From NCBI GenBank assembly GCA_024222295.1, contig JAAEPF010000034.1:1-64000 (forward strand): a stretch of 64,000 nt of DNA, read 5' to 3'. Below, piece after piece: positions 8,247 to 17,752 of this stretch. The translations under genes were made by a program, and so were the position numbers. The number at the start of each line of letters is the position of its first letter. The stretch's first letter is position 1. Below the pieces are notes generated by a model that had not been told where the DNA came from, ran no database searches, and saw nothing but the letters and a program-made list of their open reading frames with translations. The stretch comes from Actinomycetes bacterium (GTDB taxonomy: Bacteria > Actinomycetota > Acidimicrobiia > Acidimicrobiales > Microtrichaceae).

Positions 8247-9095
8247 ATGACACGAGGCCGTACCCGTCGCCTGCTCGCGAGGGCACACAGCGACGACTCG
8301 GGTGGCCGGATGCCCGAGGAGGTCCTGGTCGAGGAGCCACTGGAGATCCGCCTCGACGGTGACCTCGTGGCCACCACGATGCGAACGCCGGGCCATGACT
8401 TCGAGCTGGCGGTGGGCTTCTGCTGGGCCGAGGGTTTCATCTCCGAAGCTCCCGGCAAGGTGCGGTACTGCGCCACCGGGAGCGCCACCGACACCGGTTT
8501 CAACGTGGTCACGGTGCAGCGGTCCCCGTCCGATGCGCGCACGACCCGGCCGCAAGGGCGCCTGGGCATCACATCGTCGTCGTGCGGTGTCTGCGGCTGC
8601 GAGCACATCGACGCCCTCACCGAAGACCTCCAACCGCTGCCGCCCACGCCGGGGCTCACCAGCAGGTTGCTGGTTGCGGCCGGCTCCGGCGCGCCGAGGA
8701 GCCAGGAGCTGTTCGGGGTGACCGGTGGGTCCCATGCGGCGGCGGCTATCGACCTTCACGGCGACCCGATCGTGCTCCGAGAGGACATCGGCCGCCACAA
8801 CGCCGTCGACAAGGTGGTCGGCTCGTTGCTTCTGGGCGAAACCCGCCGGCCCGCCGGCCCGGCGGTTCCCGGCGATCCAGGCCTTGCGGCCGTGCTGTGG
8901 GTCTCGGGCCGTGCAAGCTTCGAGATCCTCCAGAAGGCCTGGGCCGCCGGCTTCAGCGCAGTGGTCGCTGTTGGTGCGGTCAGTTCCCTCGCGGTGGATA
9001 CCGCCGAGCGGGCCCGGATCGTGCTCTGTGGCTTCGCCCGGGAGGGCCGGGTCACCGTGTATGCGGGTGAGGAACTACTGGGAGCACTGCCGTGA
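8247..9095 (+). CDS. fdhD: FdhD, sulfurtransferase for formate dehydrogenase
   Basis: FdhD moves sulfur from a cysteine desulfurase to the molybdenum cofactor of formate dehydrogenase. The 282-residue protein has the family's Cys motif (Cys113-Gly-Val-Cys116-Gly-Cys118) and the conserved REDIGRHNAVDKV segment. A TAGCAT -10 box 7 nt before ATG 8247 suggests leaderless transcription. Its stop overlaps the GTG start of the molybdoenzyme gene by 4 nt (GTGA), so the two proteins are made together, consistent with a chaperone/client pair. Confidence 0.93.
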   Translation: MTRGRTRRLLARAHSDDSGGRMPEEVLVEEPLEIRLDGDLVATTMRTPGHDFELAVGFCWAEGFISEAPGKVRYCATGSATDTGFNVVTVQRSPSDARTTRPQGRLGITSSSCGVCGCEHIDALTEDLQPLPPTPGLTSRLLVAAGSGAPRSQELFGVTGGSHAAAAIDLHGDPIVLREDIGRHNAVDKVVGSLLLGETRRPAGPAVPGDPGLAAVLWVSGRASFEILQKAWAAGFSAVVAVGAVSSLAVDTAERARIVLCGFAREGRVTVYAGEELLGALP

Positions 9096-11392
9096 GCCCC
9101 GCCATGGCCCGCACGACGTCGAACGGCGAACCGATCCTGGGAGGTGCTGTCGCTTCCGGGCTGCGCAAGCTGGGCCTGCATCCGGAACTGTGGGCGGGAT
9201 GGTCACCCAATGGCCGCGCAGAGCAGAAGCCGCGCCACTACCGCGACATGCTCCGTATCGCCCGCGAGCAAATGCCCAACGCTCCCTATGCCTGGAAGGT
9301 GCTGTCCAGGGGAGTATGTGACGGATGCGCCCTCGGAGTCGCGGGCCTGCACGACTGGACCCTCGACGGGGTGCACCTGTGCACCACGCGACTCGAGTTG
9401 CTGGAGCTCAACACCATGGGGCCGCTCGACGACCGACTGGTTTCGGACGTCGCCCCACTGCGCGAGCGCAGCTCCGCTGAGCTTCGCAAGCTCGGCAGAC
9501 TCGCACATCCGATGAGACGTCGACGTGGGGAGGCGGGCTTCACGCGGATCACCTGGTCCGAGGCCCTCGACACCCTGGCGAGCGCGATCCGTGGCGCTGA
9601 TGCCGGGCGGGTCGGGATCTACCTCACGTCCAAGGGCCTCACCAACGAGACGTACTACGTCGCGGGCAAGGCCGCCCGGGCGATGGGTACCCCCAACATC
9701 GACTCGGCTGCGCGGGTATGTCACGCGCCGTCGACGGTCGGCATGAAGGACACGATCGGCGTGTCGGCCTCGACCTGTTCGCTGCGCGACGTGATCGAGA
9801 GCGACCTGATCGTGCTCTGGGGAACCAACCCGGCCAACAACCAGCCGGTGTTCACCAAGTACCTGCACCGCGCCAAGGAGCGCGGCGCGAAGGTGGTGGT
9901 GGTCAACCCGTACCTGGAGCCCGGCCTCGAGCGCTACTGGGTGCCTTCGGTGCCGGAGTCCGCTGTGTTCGGCACGCGGATCTGTGACCTGCACGTGCCG
10001 GTGAAGGTCGGTGGCGATATCGCGCTCGCCACCGCAGCGCTCAAGCTGCTCGACGAACGCGGCGGGTTCGACGAACGGTTCATCGAGGACCACACAGAGG
10101 GGGTCGCGGCGCTTCGAGCCGCTCTGGGGTCCGAGCCGATGCAGCGGCTACTCGACCTGGCCGGCGTCGACCTCCCCACCCTCGAGGCGTTCGTGGACCT
10201 CTACGCAGCAGCGGACGCGTCCGTGCTCATCTGGTCGATGGGGATCACCCAGCACACCTTCGGGGTGCACGGCGTGCGGTCGATCATCAACCTCGCGCTG
10301 GCCAAGGGAAACATCGGACGTAACGGAGCCGGCGTGATGCCAATCCGCGGGCACTCGGGCGTGCAGGGCGGAGCCGAGATGGGCGCCTACGCGACCGCCC
10401 TGCCCGGCGGGGTGGCGGTCGACGCCGATGGTGCCGCACAGCTGTCCGCCCTTTGGGGGTTCGGGGTGCCGGACACGCCCGGCCTGACCGCACCGGCGAT
10501 GGTCGATGCCGCCTCGGCGGGCTCGCTCGACGTGCTGTGGTCCGCCGGAGGCAACTTCCTCGACGTGCTTCCCGACCCTCCGGGGGTTCGCACGGCGCTG
10601 GAGTCGGTTCCCCTGCGGGTGCATTCCGACGTGCACCTCACTTCCCAGATGCTGGTCGACGGAGAAGACGTGCTGTTGTTGCCGGTCACCACCCGCTACG
10701 AGCAGGAAGGCGGCGGCACCTCGACCACCACGGAGCGGCGGGTGGCGTTCTCCCCCGAGATCCCGCGACGCGTGGGTGAGGCACGCTCGGAATGGCGGCT
10801 CTTCGCCGACGTGGCCCGGCGGGCCCGCCCCGAACTGAAAGGCGCGTTCGACTGGCGGTCCAACCGCGACCTGCGAGCCGAGATCGCCAGGGTCGTGCCG
10901 AGCTACGACGGTATCCAGCACCTCGAGGTCACCGGCGATGCGATCCAGTGGGGTGGTCGCCACCTGTGCGGCGACGGAAGGTTCCCCACGGCCACCGGCC
11001 GGGGCCGGTTCACGGTGCCCGCGGTGCCAGATACGTCGGTGCCCGAGGGCATGCTGCGGGTCACGACCCGGAGGGGCAAGCAGTTCAACTCGATCCTCTG
11101 GGCCGAGGTCGACCCCCTCACGGGAGCGGGCCGCGACGCTGTCTACATGGACGCCGCCGACGTCGAGGCCTTTGGTCTCGCCGATTCACAAACGGTCTTG
11201 CTGCGCTCACCGCACGGCGAGATGGCGGCTCGCGTGCGCACGGCGCGGCTCCCGCAGGGCAGTGCGCAGGTCCACTGGCCCGAGGGCAACTCACTACTCG
11301 AGCCCGGCGCAGACCATCGCGACCCCGACGCGGGCATTCCCGACTTCCAGGCCCTCGTGACCGTTGAGGCGATCCCGGAGGAGCAGGCCTGA
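9092..11392 (+). CDS. Formate-dehydrogenase-like molybdopterin oxidoreductase (FdhF/YdeP type)
   Basis: A 766-residue protein of the molybdopterin oxidoreductase family that resembles the single-subunit FdhF/YdeP branch rather than multi-subunit NAD-linked enzymes. Visible features: Cys76-x2-Cys79 with Cys97, a possible Fe-S site; RVCHAPS with Cys210, near the position where Cys or Sec binds Mo in formate dehydrogenases; LWGTNPANNQPV; and GHSGVQGGAEMG. The C-terminal third contains the molybdopterin dinucleotide-binding fold (TRRGKQFNSILW). Pairing with fdhD supports a sulfurated Mo cofactor. Formate is the likely but unproven substrate. No electron-transfer subunit is adjacent. Confidence 0.9.
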   Translation: MSPAMARTTSNGEPILGGAVASGLRKLGLHPELWAGWSPNGRAEQKPRHYRDMLRIAREQMPNAPYAWKVLSRGVCDGCALGVAGLHDWTLDGVHLCTTRLELLELNTMGPLDDRLVSDVAPLRERSSAELRKLGRLAHPMRRRRGEAGFTRITWSEALDTLASAIRGADAGRVGIYLTSKGLTNETYYVAGKAARAMGTPNIDSAARVCHAPSTVGMKDTIGVSASTCSLRDVIESDLIVLWGTNPANNQPVFTKYLHRAKERGAKVVVVNPYLEPGLERYWVPSVPESAVFGTRICDLHVPVKVGGDIALATAALKLLDERGGFDERFIEDHTEGVAALRAALGSEPMQRLLDLAGVDLPTLEAFVDLYAAADASVLIWSMGITQHTFGVHGVRSIINLALAKGNIGRNGAGVMPIRGHSGVQGGAEMGAYATALPGGVAVDADGAAQLSALWGFGVPDTPGLTAPAMVDAASAGSLDVLWSAGGNFLDVLPDPPGVRTALESVPLRVHSDVHLTSQMLVDGEDVLLLPVTTRYEQEGGGTSTTTERRVAFSPEIPRRVGEARSEWRLFADVARRARPELKGAFDWRSNRDLRAEIARVVPSYDGIQHLEVTGDAIQWGGRHLCGDGRFPTATGRGRFTVPAVPDTSVPEGMLRVTTRRGKQFNSILWAEVDPLTGAGRDAVYMDAADVEAFGLADSQTVLLRSPHGEMAARVRTARLPQGSAQVHWPEGNSLLEPGADHRDPDAGIPDFQALVTVEAIPEEQA

Positions 11393-12042
11393 TGCCACCG
11401 AAGGTGAGCCACCCGGTGTTTGCGAGGGTCTTTGCCCGCCTCGTCGAGCTGGATGACCGCTCCGGGCAGACCGAGCACCGCGTCGAGATGCTGGCGGCAC
11501 TGCAGGGCCGGGTGATCGAGGTGGGTGCCGGAAGCGGTGCCAACTTCGCGCACTACCCCGACACCGTGACCGAGGTGGTCGCGGTGGAACCCGAGCCATA
11601 CCTGCGCGGCCTGGCGATGCAGGCGGCCGAGCAGGTCGACCTCTCGGTCACCGTGGTGGACGGCGTCGCTGAGGACCTACCGCTCGTCGACGGCTGGGCC
11701 GATGCGGCTGTGGCGTCGTTGGTGCTGTGCTCGTTCTCCGACCAGTCGGTTGCGCTGCGCGAGATGCACCGCGTGGTGCGCCCTGGGGGAGGCCTGCGGT
11801 TCTACGAGCACGTTCGGGCGGAAGCCCAACGGCCGGCACGGTGGCAGCGGCGGGTGGACGCCATCTGGCCACACCTGTTCGGTGGCTGCCACACCTCGCG
11901 CGACACAGCCGGCGAGATCGAGCGGGCGGGTTGGCGGATCGAGGCGCTGCGCCGCATCCACCTGGGACCGCCCCGCCTGCCCAATCCGGTGGCCCCGCAC
12001 ATCCTCGGCACCGCCGTTCGCGGAGGGGACGACGGTGCCTGA
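11392..12042 (+). CDS. Class I SAM-dependent methyltransferase
   Basis: A 216-residue enzyme with SAM-binding motif I IEVGAGSGANF, acidic motif VVAVEPEP, and a post-motif segment EMHRVVRPGGGLRFYEHV typical of the UbiE/METTL7-like Methyltransf_11 group. Its ATG overlaps the molybdoenzyme stop by one base (TGATG), so it is translated from the same message. The substrate is unknown; nothing in the sequence ties it chemically to formate metabolism. Confidence 0.88.
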   Translation: MPPKVSHPVFARVFARLVELDDRSGQTEHRVEMLAALQGRVIEVGAGSGANFAHYPDTVTEVVAVEPEPYLRGLAMQAAEQVDLSVTVVDGVAEDLPLVDGWADAAVASLVLCSFSDQSVALREMHRVVRPGGGLRFYEHVRAEAQRPARWQRRVDAIWPHLFGGCHTSRDTAGEIERAGWRIEALRRIHLGPPRLPNPVAPHILGTAVRGGDDGA

Positions 12043-12442
12043 CGACCTCCCGGTGCGCGGTGCCCTGGTGATACCGGGCGCCGAACTCACGGAGCGGTTC
12101 ATGCCCTCGGGCGGTCCGGGCGGCCAACATGCGAACCGCTCCAACACCCGCGTGGAGCTCCGCTTCGACGTTGCGGCCTCGGCCGTGTTGAGCGACCACC
12201 AGCGGTCGATGATCCTCGACCGTCTCGGTGAAGACGTCCGCGTCGTCGTCGACGACGAGAGGTCCCAGCACCGCAACCGCGACATAGCCCGTGAGCGACT
12301 GGCCGGCCGACTGCGCAATGCGCTCACTCCCGAGCGCTCGCGGCGCGCCACCAGGCCTTCGAGGGGATCGAAGGAGCGTCGCATCAAGGACAAGAAGCGG
12401 CGCTCGGAGATCAAGCAGCAGCGCCGGCGTCCCGACTACTGA
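12035..12442 (+). CDS. arfB: ArfB-like peptidyl-tRNA hydrolase (stalled-ribosome rescue)
   Basis: A 135-residue protein with the release-factor GGQ motif (PSGGPGGQHANRSNT, Gln31) and a basic C-terminal tail (ERRIKDKKRRSE...), the hallmark of ArfB/YaeJ/ICT1. ArfB enters ribosomes stalled on broken mRNA, places its tail in the mRNA channel and hydrolyses the peptidyl-tRNA. GTG 12035 was chosen because it overlaps the upstream stop by 8 nt and has GGAGGGG a few bases ahead. It is last in the fdhD chain. Confidence 0.92.
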   Translation: MPDDLPVRGALVIPGAELTERFMPSGGPGGQHANRSNTRVELRFDVAASAVLSDHQRSMILDRLGEDVRVVVDDERSQHRNRDIARERLAGRLRNALTPERSRRATRPSRGSKERRIKDKKRRSEIKQQRRRPDY

Positions 12443-12458
12443 ACCCGTCGCGCGCGGA

Positions 12459-12488
12459 CGTCGGACTCCCTGATCTGGGAGTCCGACG
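12459..12488. terminator. Bidirectional hairpin terminator
   Basis: A perfect 12-bp stem (CGTCGGACTCCC and complement) with a 6-nt TGATCT loop lies between the convergent arfB and LAxTG-protein genes, 16 nt after arfB ends. Confidence 0.87.
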
Positions 12489-12513
12489 CCACCGGCAGTG
12501 GGGGAAGGTCTGC

Positions 12514-13173
12514 TCAGCCCTGGCTGAGGCCCGATCGGCGGGACAGGTAGGACAGTGCGGCCACCAGGCCACCGGCGAGCAGGAGGCCTCCGCCGACGAG
12601 CGGCAGGTTCGAGTCGCTGCCGGTGTAGGCGAGTTCTTCGCCGACCGTCCGCTCGTCCTGTTCACCCTCGACCTCCACATCGGGGAACCCCGGCACCGTG
12701 GTCTCCGGGACTGAGTTCTCGGGTGCGGTGGTCTCCGCAACGGTGGTCTCGGTGGGGGTGTCGCCGGGCTCGTCACCGGGGTATTCATCGGGGTCGACCG
12801 GGTCGGTGGGGATCTCGGGGAAGTCGGGGAAGTCCGGTGCACCGGGGATCGTGTCGATGGTCGGCCTGCCGGGCAGGTCCGGCAGGTCCACGCCCGGGAC
12901 GGTGAGCTGCGGGGTGCCGTGACCGGGCACGTCGGGGACGTCCGCGATGGGGAAGGGATTCTCGAGCTGCGGCAGCGTGTGCGCCGGCGTGATCGGCTCC
13001 GGGTCAGCGACCGTCTCCCAGGAAGGGCTCGGGACGTGTGACTCGGCCGAGGCGACTGCACCGGTGCCGACGGAGCCGGCTACGGCGATCAGCGCTGCAG
13101 CGGCCAGGCGTCGGCCGTTGCGGCCGAAGAAGGAGGTTGTCGTGTTCTCGTTGTGCGCGGTGTGTGTGTTCAT
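12514..13173 (-). CDS. Secreted Pro-rich surface protein with LAxTG sorting signal
   Basis: A 219-residue exported protein. Residues ~20-43 form a signal peptide (AAAALIAVAGSVGTGAVASA). The mature part is rich in Pro, Asp, Thr and Glu with repeated PDxPG-like units and no catalytic domain. The C-terminus is a cell-wall sorting signal: LAYTG, a hydrophobic helix (LPLVGGGLLLAGGLVAALSYL) and a basic end (SRRSG). LAxTG is recognised by class E sortases of high-GC actinobacteria. GGAG precedes the ATG. It probably acts as a wall-linked stalk or adhesin; the sortase itself is not in this window. Confidence 0.85.
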   Translation of the reverse strand: MNTHTAHNENTTTSFFGRNGRRLAAAALIAVAGSVGTGAVASAESHVPSPSWETVADPEPITPAHTLPQLENPFPIADVPDVPGHGTPQLTVPGVDLPDLPGRPTIDTIPGAPDFPDFPEIPTDPVDPDEYPGDEPGDTPTETTVAETTAPENSVPETTVPGFPDVEVEGEQDERTVGEELAYTGSDSNLPLVGGGLLLAGGLVAALSYLSRRSGLSQG

Positions 13174-13315
13174 TGCTGTCTCCAGGTCTCGGGCGACCCG
13201 TTGTCGCCTTCGGGGTGCAAGAGAACTCCTCTGGCGGATCTGACAGAAAACTGTGGCAATCCTCCGGATTCCTCCCGCTGCGGGCCGGCAGGGCCTGTTT
13301 TCCTAGAGTGTGGCG

Positions 13316-14014
13316 ATGTCCAAGCCCGCCAGTTCCCAGCCCTCGATCGGCCTCGCCGTCCTTCACCTGTTCTGCAAGCCCGGTCCCCTGGTCGACGCAG
13401 CGGCGGTGCTCGCAGCCCTCGAGGCGGCGAGCGAACGCGGAGACCAGGTGGTCACCGCGGCGATGCTCGGCCACAAGGCCGACCTGGGGGTCATGGCGCT
13501 GTCGGAGGACCAGTGGAACCTGCGGGCGCTGCAGAGCGACCTCACCGATGCAGGCATGGAGGTCGTCGACTCCTACGTGTCGCTCACCGAGCTGAGCGAG
13601 TACGCAGCGGGCGTGCCCGAGGAGATGAAGCAGGCCCGCTTGCACCCCGAACTGCCTCCTGAGGGCAAGCCGGCATTCTGCTTCTACCCGATGTCCAAGA
13701 AGCGCGAGGGCACCGACAACTGGTTCGCCGAGGAGTACGACCGCCGCAAGGAGCTGATGTACGAGCACGGCGCGTCGGGGCGGAAGTTCTCCGGACGGGT
13801 GCTGCAGGTGGTGACCGGCTCGACCGGCCTTGACGACTACGAATGGGGAGTCACCCTGTTCTGCGTGAACCCTGACGACATCAAGGACGTCGTGTACACC
13901 ATGCGATTCGACGAGGCGTCCGCCCGCTTCGGCATTTTCGGACCGTTCTACGTCGGTATGGTTGCCGATCCGGCCGTAGTACTCGAACGAATCGGCGTCA
14001 CCGAGCAGGGCTGA
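13316..14014 (+). CDS. chdC: Coproheme decarboxylase ChdC (HemQ)
   Basis: This enzyme removes two carboxylates from coproheme to give heme b, the last step of the coproporphyrin pathway of Gram-positive bacteria. The 232-residue protein belongs to the chlorite-dismutase-like family. Tyr124 in FYPMSKK matches the catalytic Tyr, and His151 in YEHGASGR matches the proximal heme ligand; their 27-residue spacing equals that of Listeria HemQ (Tyr147/His174). VTGSTGLDDYEWGVTLF is also typical. ATG 13316 has a TAGAGT box 6 nt upstream. Genes for the three preceding steps lie at 38184-41463 in this window. Confidence 0.93.
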   Translation: MSKPASSQPSIGLAVLHLFCKPGPLVDAAAVLAALEAASERGDQVVTAAMLGHKADLGVMALSEDQWNLRALQSDLTDAGMEVVDSYVSLTELSEYAAGVPEEMKQARLHPELPPEGKPAFCFYPMSKKREGTDNWFAEEYDRRKELMYEHGASGRKFSGRVLQVVTGSTGLDDYEWGVTLFCVNPDDIKDVVYTMRFDEASARFGIFGPFYVGMVADPAVVLERIGVTEQG

Positions 14015-14031
14015 CACGGGGAGCAGGCACG

Positions 14032-15603
14032 ATGGCAGAACTGATCAGCAAGATCGCAGACAACAAGGGCGACGCACCCGCCCTCGTTGACGAACACGGC
14101 TCGACTTCGTGGGCCGAGCTCGACGACCGGGTCAACCGGGCCGTCGAGGCCCTGCGGGGCCTCGGGCTGGAGACGCACGACACCGTGGCGCTCATGTCGG
14201 GCAACCGCCGCGAGTTTTTCGAGGTCTTCGTCGCAGCGGCCAACGGTGGGTGGATCGTCGTGCCCGTCAACTGGCATTGGGTGGCCGAAGAGCTCGCCTA
14301 TGTGTCGGGCAACGCCGGGGCCAAGGTCGTGCTGGTCGACGACCGGTTCCTCGACGTCGCGATCGAGGCCCGAGCTGATGAGCGCACGGGAGACGTGCGT
14401 GCCTGGGTGGTGCTGGGCACCCCGCCCGGAGCCGACCTGCCCGAGGGCTTCATCTCCTATGAGGAGCTGCTCGCGGCTGCTTCGGGCGAAGCCCCGCAGG
14501 ACACTTCGATGGGCGGCCCGATGTTCTACACGTCTGGCACGACCGGGTTCCCCAAGGGTGTGAAGTCCACTCTCGCCACCACGGGGATTCCCTCTGAGGT
14601 TCTCGAGCTCATCTCGCAGAGCTTCACCGGCATGCTCGGCCTGCCCGCGGATGGAACGAGCCTGCTCATCGGCCCGGCATACCACTCTGCGCAGTGGGTG
14701 TTCTCGGTCTTCCCACTGCTGTCCGGATCCACCATCGTGATGCGCCACCGCTTCGACGCCCAGGAGACCCTCGACCTGATAGACGAGCACGGGGTCACCA
14801 ACATCCACCTCGTGCCCACCCAGATGATCCGCATGCTCCAGCTTTCCGAGGAGTCGCGCGCCGGCTTCGACGGGTCGTCGCTCACCACGGTCTTCCATGG
14901 TGCGGCGCCGTGCCCCGACCACGTGAAGCGCGACATGCTCGACTGGTGGGGCCCGGTCGTGTCGGAGTACTACGGCGGTACGGAGGGCGGCTTCCTCTCG
15001 CTCATCACCGGCGAGGAATGGCTCGAGAAGCCGGGAAGCCTCGGCAAGCCCGTCGACAACATCACCATTCAGGTGCTGGATGACGACGGCAACGAGTGCG
15101 CGCCCGGAACGCCGGGCCAGATCTGGTTCCGCAACGAGATGGGGACCGACTTCAGCTACCACGACGACGACGAGAAGACCGCAGCGGCGCATCGCGAGGG
15201 CTTCGGAACGCTCGGCGACGTGGGCTACATCGACGACGACGGCTACCTGTTCCTGTCCGACCGCAAGATCGACATGATCATCTCCGGTGGGGTGAACATC
15301 TACCCAGCCGAGATCGAACACGTGCTGCACGACCATCCGGCGGTGTCGGACGTCGCCGTGTTCGGTGTGCCCCACGACGAGATGGGCGAGAACGTTGCGG
15401 CAGCGTTGGAGCTGGCGCCTGGCACGGAAGGCACCGACGAGCTGCGCAGCGAGCTCATTTCGTACTGCCGCGAGCACCTCGCCGGCTACAAGTCACCCAA
15501 GCTGATCGAGTTCCACGACGAGCTGCCCCGCACGATGACGGGCAAGCTGCTCAAGCGCGAGCTGCGCGATCCCCACTGGGATGACTCCGGCCGCTCGATC
15601 TGA
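14032..15603 (+). CDS. Acyl-CoA synthetase (AMP-forming, FadD-like)
   Basis: A 523-residue ANL-superfamily enzyme that activates a carboxylic acid as acyl-AMP and then acyl-CoA. The P-loop YTSGTTGFPKG begins near residue 165; YYGGTEGG is motif A5; LSDRKIDMIISGGVNIYPAEIE contains the hinge; the C-terminal Lys-containing TMTGKLLKREL completes the active site. Length is typical. GGGGAG precedes ATG 14032, only 17 nt after chdC, so both may be cotranscribed. Acyl-chain specificity cannot be read from sequence. Confidence 0.92.
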   Translation: MAELISKIADNKGDAPALVDEHGSTSWAELDDRVNRAVEALRGLGLETHDTVALMSGNRREFFEVFVAAANGGWIVVPVNWHWVAEELAYVSGNAGAKVVLVDDRFLDVAIEARADERTGDVRAWVVLGTPPGADLPEGFISYEELLAAASGEAPQDTSMGGPMFYTSGTTGFPKGVKSTLATTGIPSEVLELISQSFTGMLGLPADGTSLLIGPAYHSAQWVFSVFPLLSGSTIVMRHRFDAQETLDLIDEHGVTNIHLVPTQMIRMLQLSEESRAGFDGSSLTTVFHGAAPCPDHVKRDMLDWWGPVVSEYYGGTEGGFLSLITGEEWLEKPGSLGKPVDNITIQVLDDDGNECAPGTPGQIWFRNEMGTDFSYHDDDEKTAAAHREGFGTLGDVGYIDDDGYLFLSDRKIDMIISGGVNIYPAEIEHVLHDHPAVSDVAVFGVPHDEMGENVAAALELAPGTEGTDELRSELISYCREHLAGYKSPKLIEFHDELPRTMTGKLLKRELRDPHWDDSGRSI

Positions 15604-15614
15604 CGGGCGTCCGG

Positions 15615-15797
15615 CTAGCCGTCGTCGGGGCGACGGTCCCATCCGGCGTCGGTGATCGAGCGGGGCTCGAAGAACAGGCAGCCCTCAGGGCAGGCGAACG
15701 GAGCCTTCTCCGCAGAGTCGACCCTGCAGCGCTGCACCAGTTCGTCGGCTGAAACGGTGCGGCTCGAGTAGTGACGGCAGTCTGGGCGCACGGCCAT
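15615..15797 (-). CDS. Small conserved four-cysteine protein
   Basis: Sixty residues with four Cys spaced as Cys7, Cys23, Cys35 and Cys39 (RPDCRHY, QRCRV, FACPEGCLFFEPR). The ending FACPEGCLFFEPR resembles small uncharacterised actinobacterial proteins, and four Cys suggest a zinc or Fe-S knuckle (inference). A TAGCGT -10 box 6 nt before the ATG supports that the gene is real and transcribed without a leader. It is convergent to the acyl-CoA synthetase. Confidence 0.68.
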   Translation of the reverse strand: MAVRPDCRHYSSRTVSADELVQRCRVDSAEKAPFACPEGCLFFEPRSITDAGWDRRPDDG

Positions 15798-15803
15798 GTC
15801 CCA

Positions 15804-15809
15804 ACGCTA
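15804..15809 (-). promoter_or_regulatory. -10 box (TAGCGT) of the small Cys protein
   Basis: Complement of ACGCTA, 6 nt before the ATG at 15797. It supports the start and a leaderless mRNA. Confidence 0.5.
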
Positions 15810-15846
15810 GACAGCCCGCTTACGGCACCGGCGCATGCCTGATTGC

Positions 15847-15884
15847 GTAACCAAAAGGCTCATCGCAGGAAACACTGCCGAAAC
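15847..15884 (+). promoter_or_regulatory. Possible GlnR-type operator upstream of amt
   Basis: Four 5-mers are phased exactly 11 bp apart: GTAAC, GCTCA, GAAAC, GAAAC, each separated by 6 nt. The actinobacterial GlnR consensus is gTnAC-n6-GaAAC repeated twice. The first, third and fourth boxes resemble it and the second is poor. The site lies ~80 bp upstream of the ammonium transporter gene, where a nitrogen regulator would be expected. Whether this lineage has GlnR is unknown. Confidence 0.45.
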
Positions 15885-15966
15885 ACTCCGTTCCTAGCGT
15901 CCTGCAGGTAACCCAACTGCCGTGGTGTGGGTCACTGCGGCATCCCGCGACGAAAGGGCCAATGAA

Positions 15967-17609
<1,643 letters not shown>

Positions 17610-17650
17610 GGACGGATTCTGGGTCAACGATCCCCGACCCACGGGGCGTT

Positions 17651-17684
17651 CCCCCGGCCGGGCCAGGCCCGACCCGGCCGGGGG
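17651..17684 (+). terminator. GC-rich hairpin between glnK and glnD
   Basis: A 12-bp stem (CCCCCGGCCGGG and complement) with a 10-nt loop begins 41 nt after glnK. No T-run follows, so it may be a partial terminator or an mRNA-processing structure that lowers glnD expression relative to amt-glnK. Confidence 0.6.
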
Positions 17685-17752
17685 GACTACGGGTTTCCCC
17701 GATGTGCACAACAATGGGCCAAACGGGCCGCAACGATCAACGGAGCACATAG

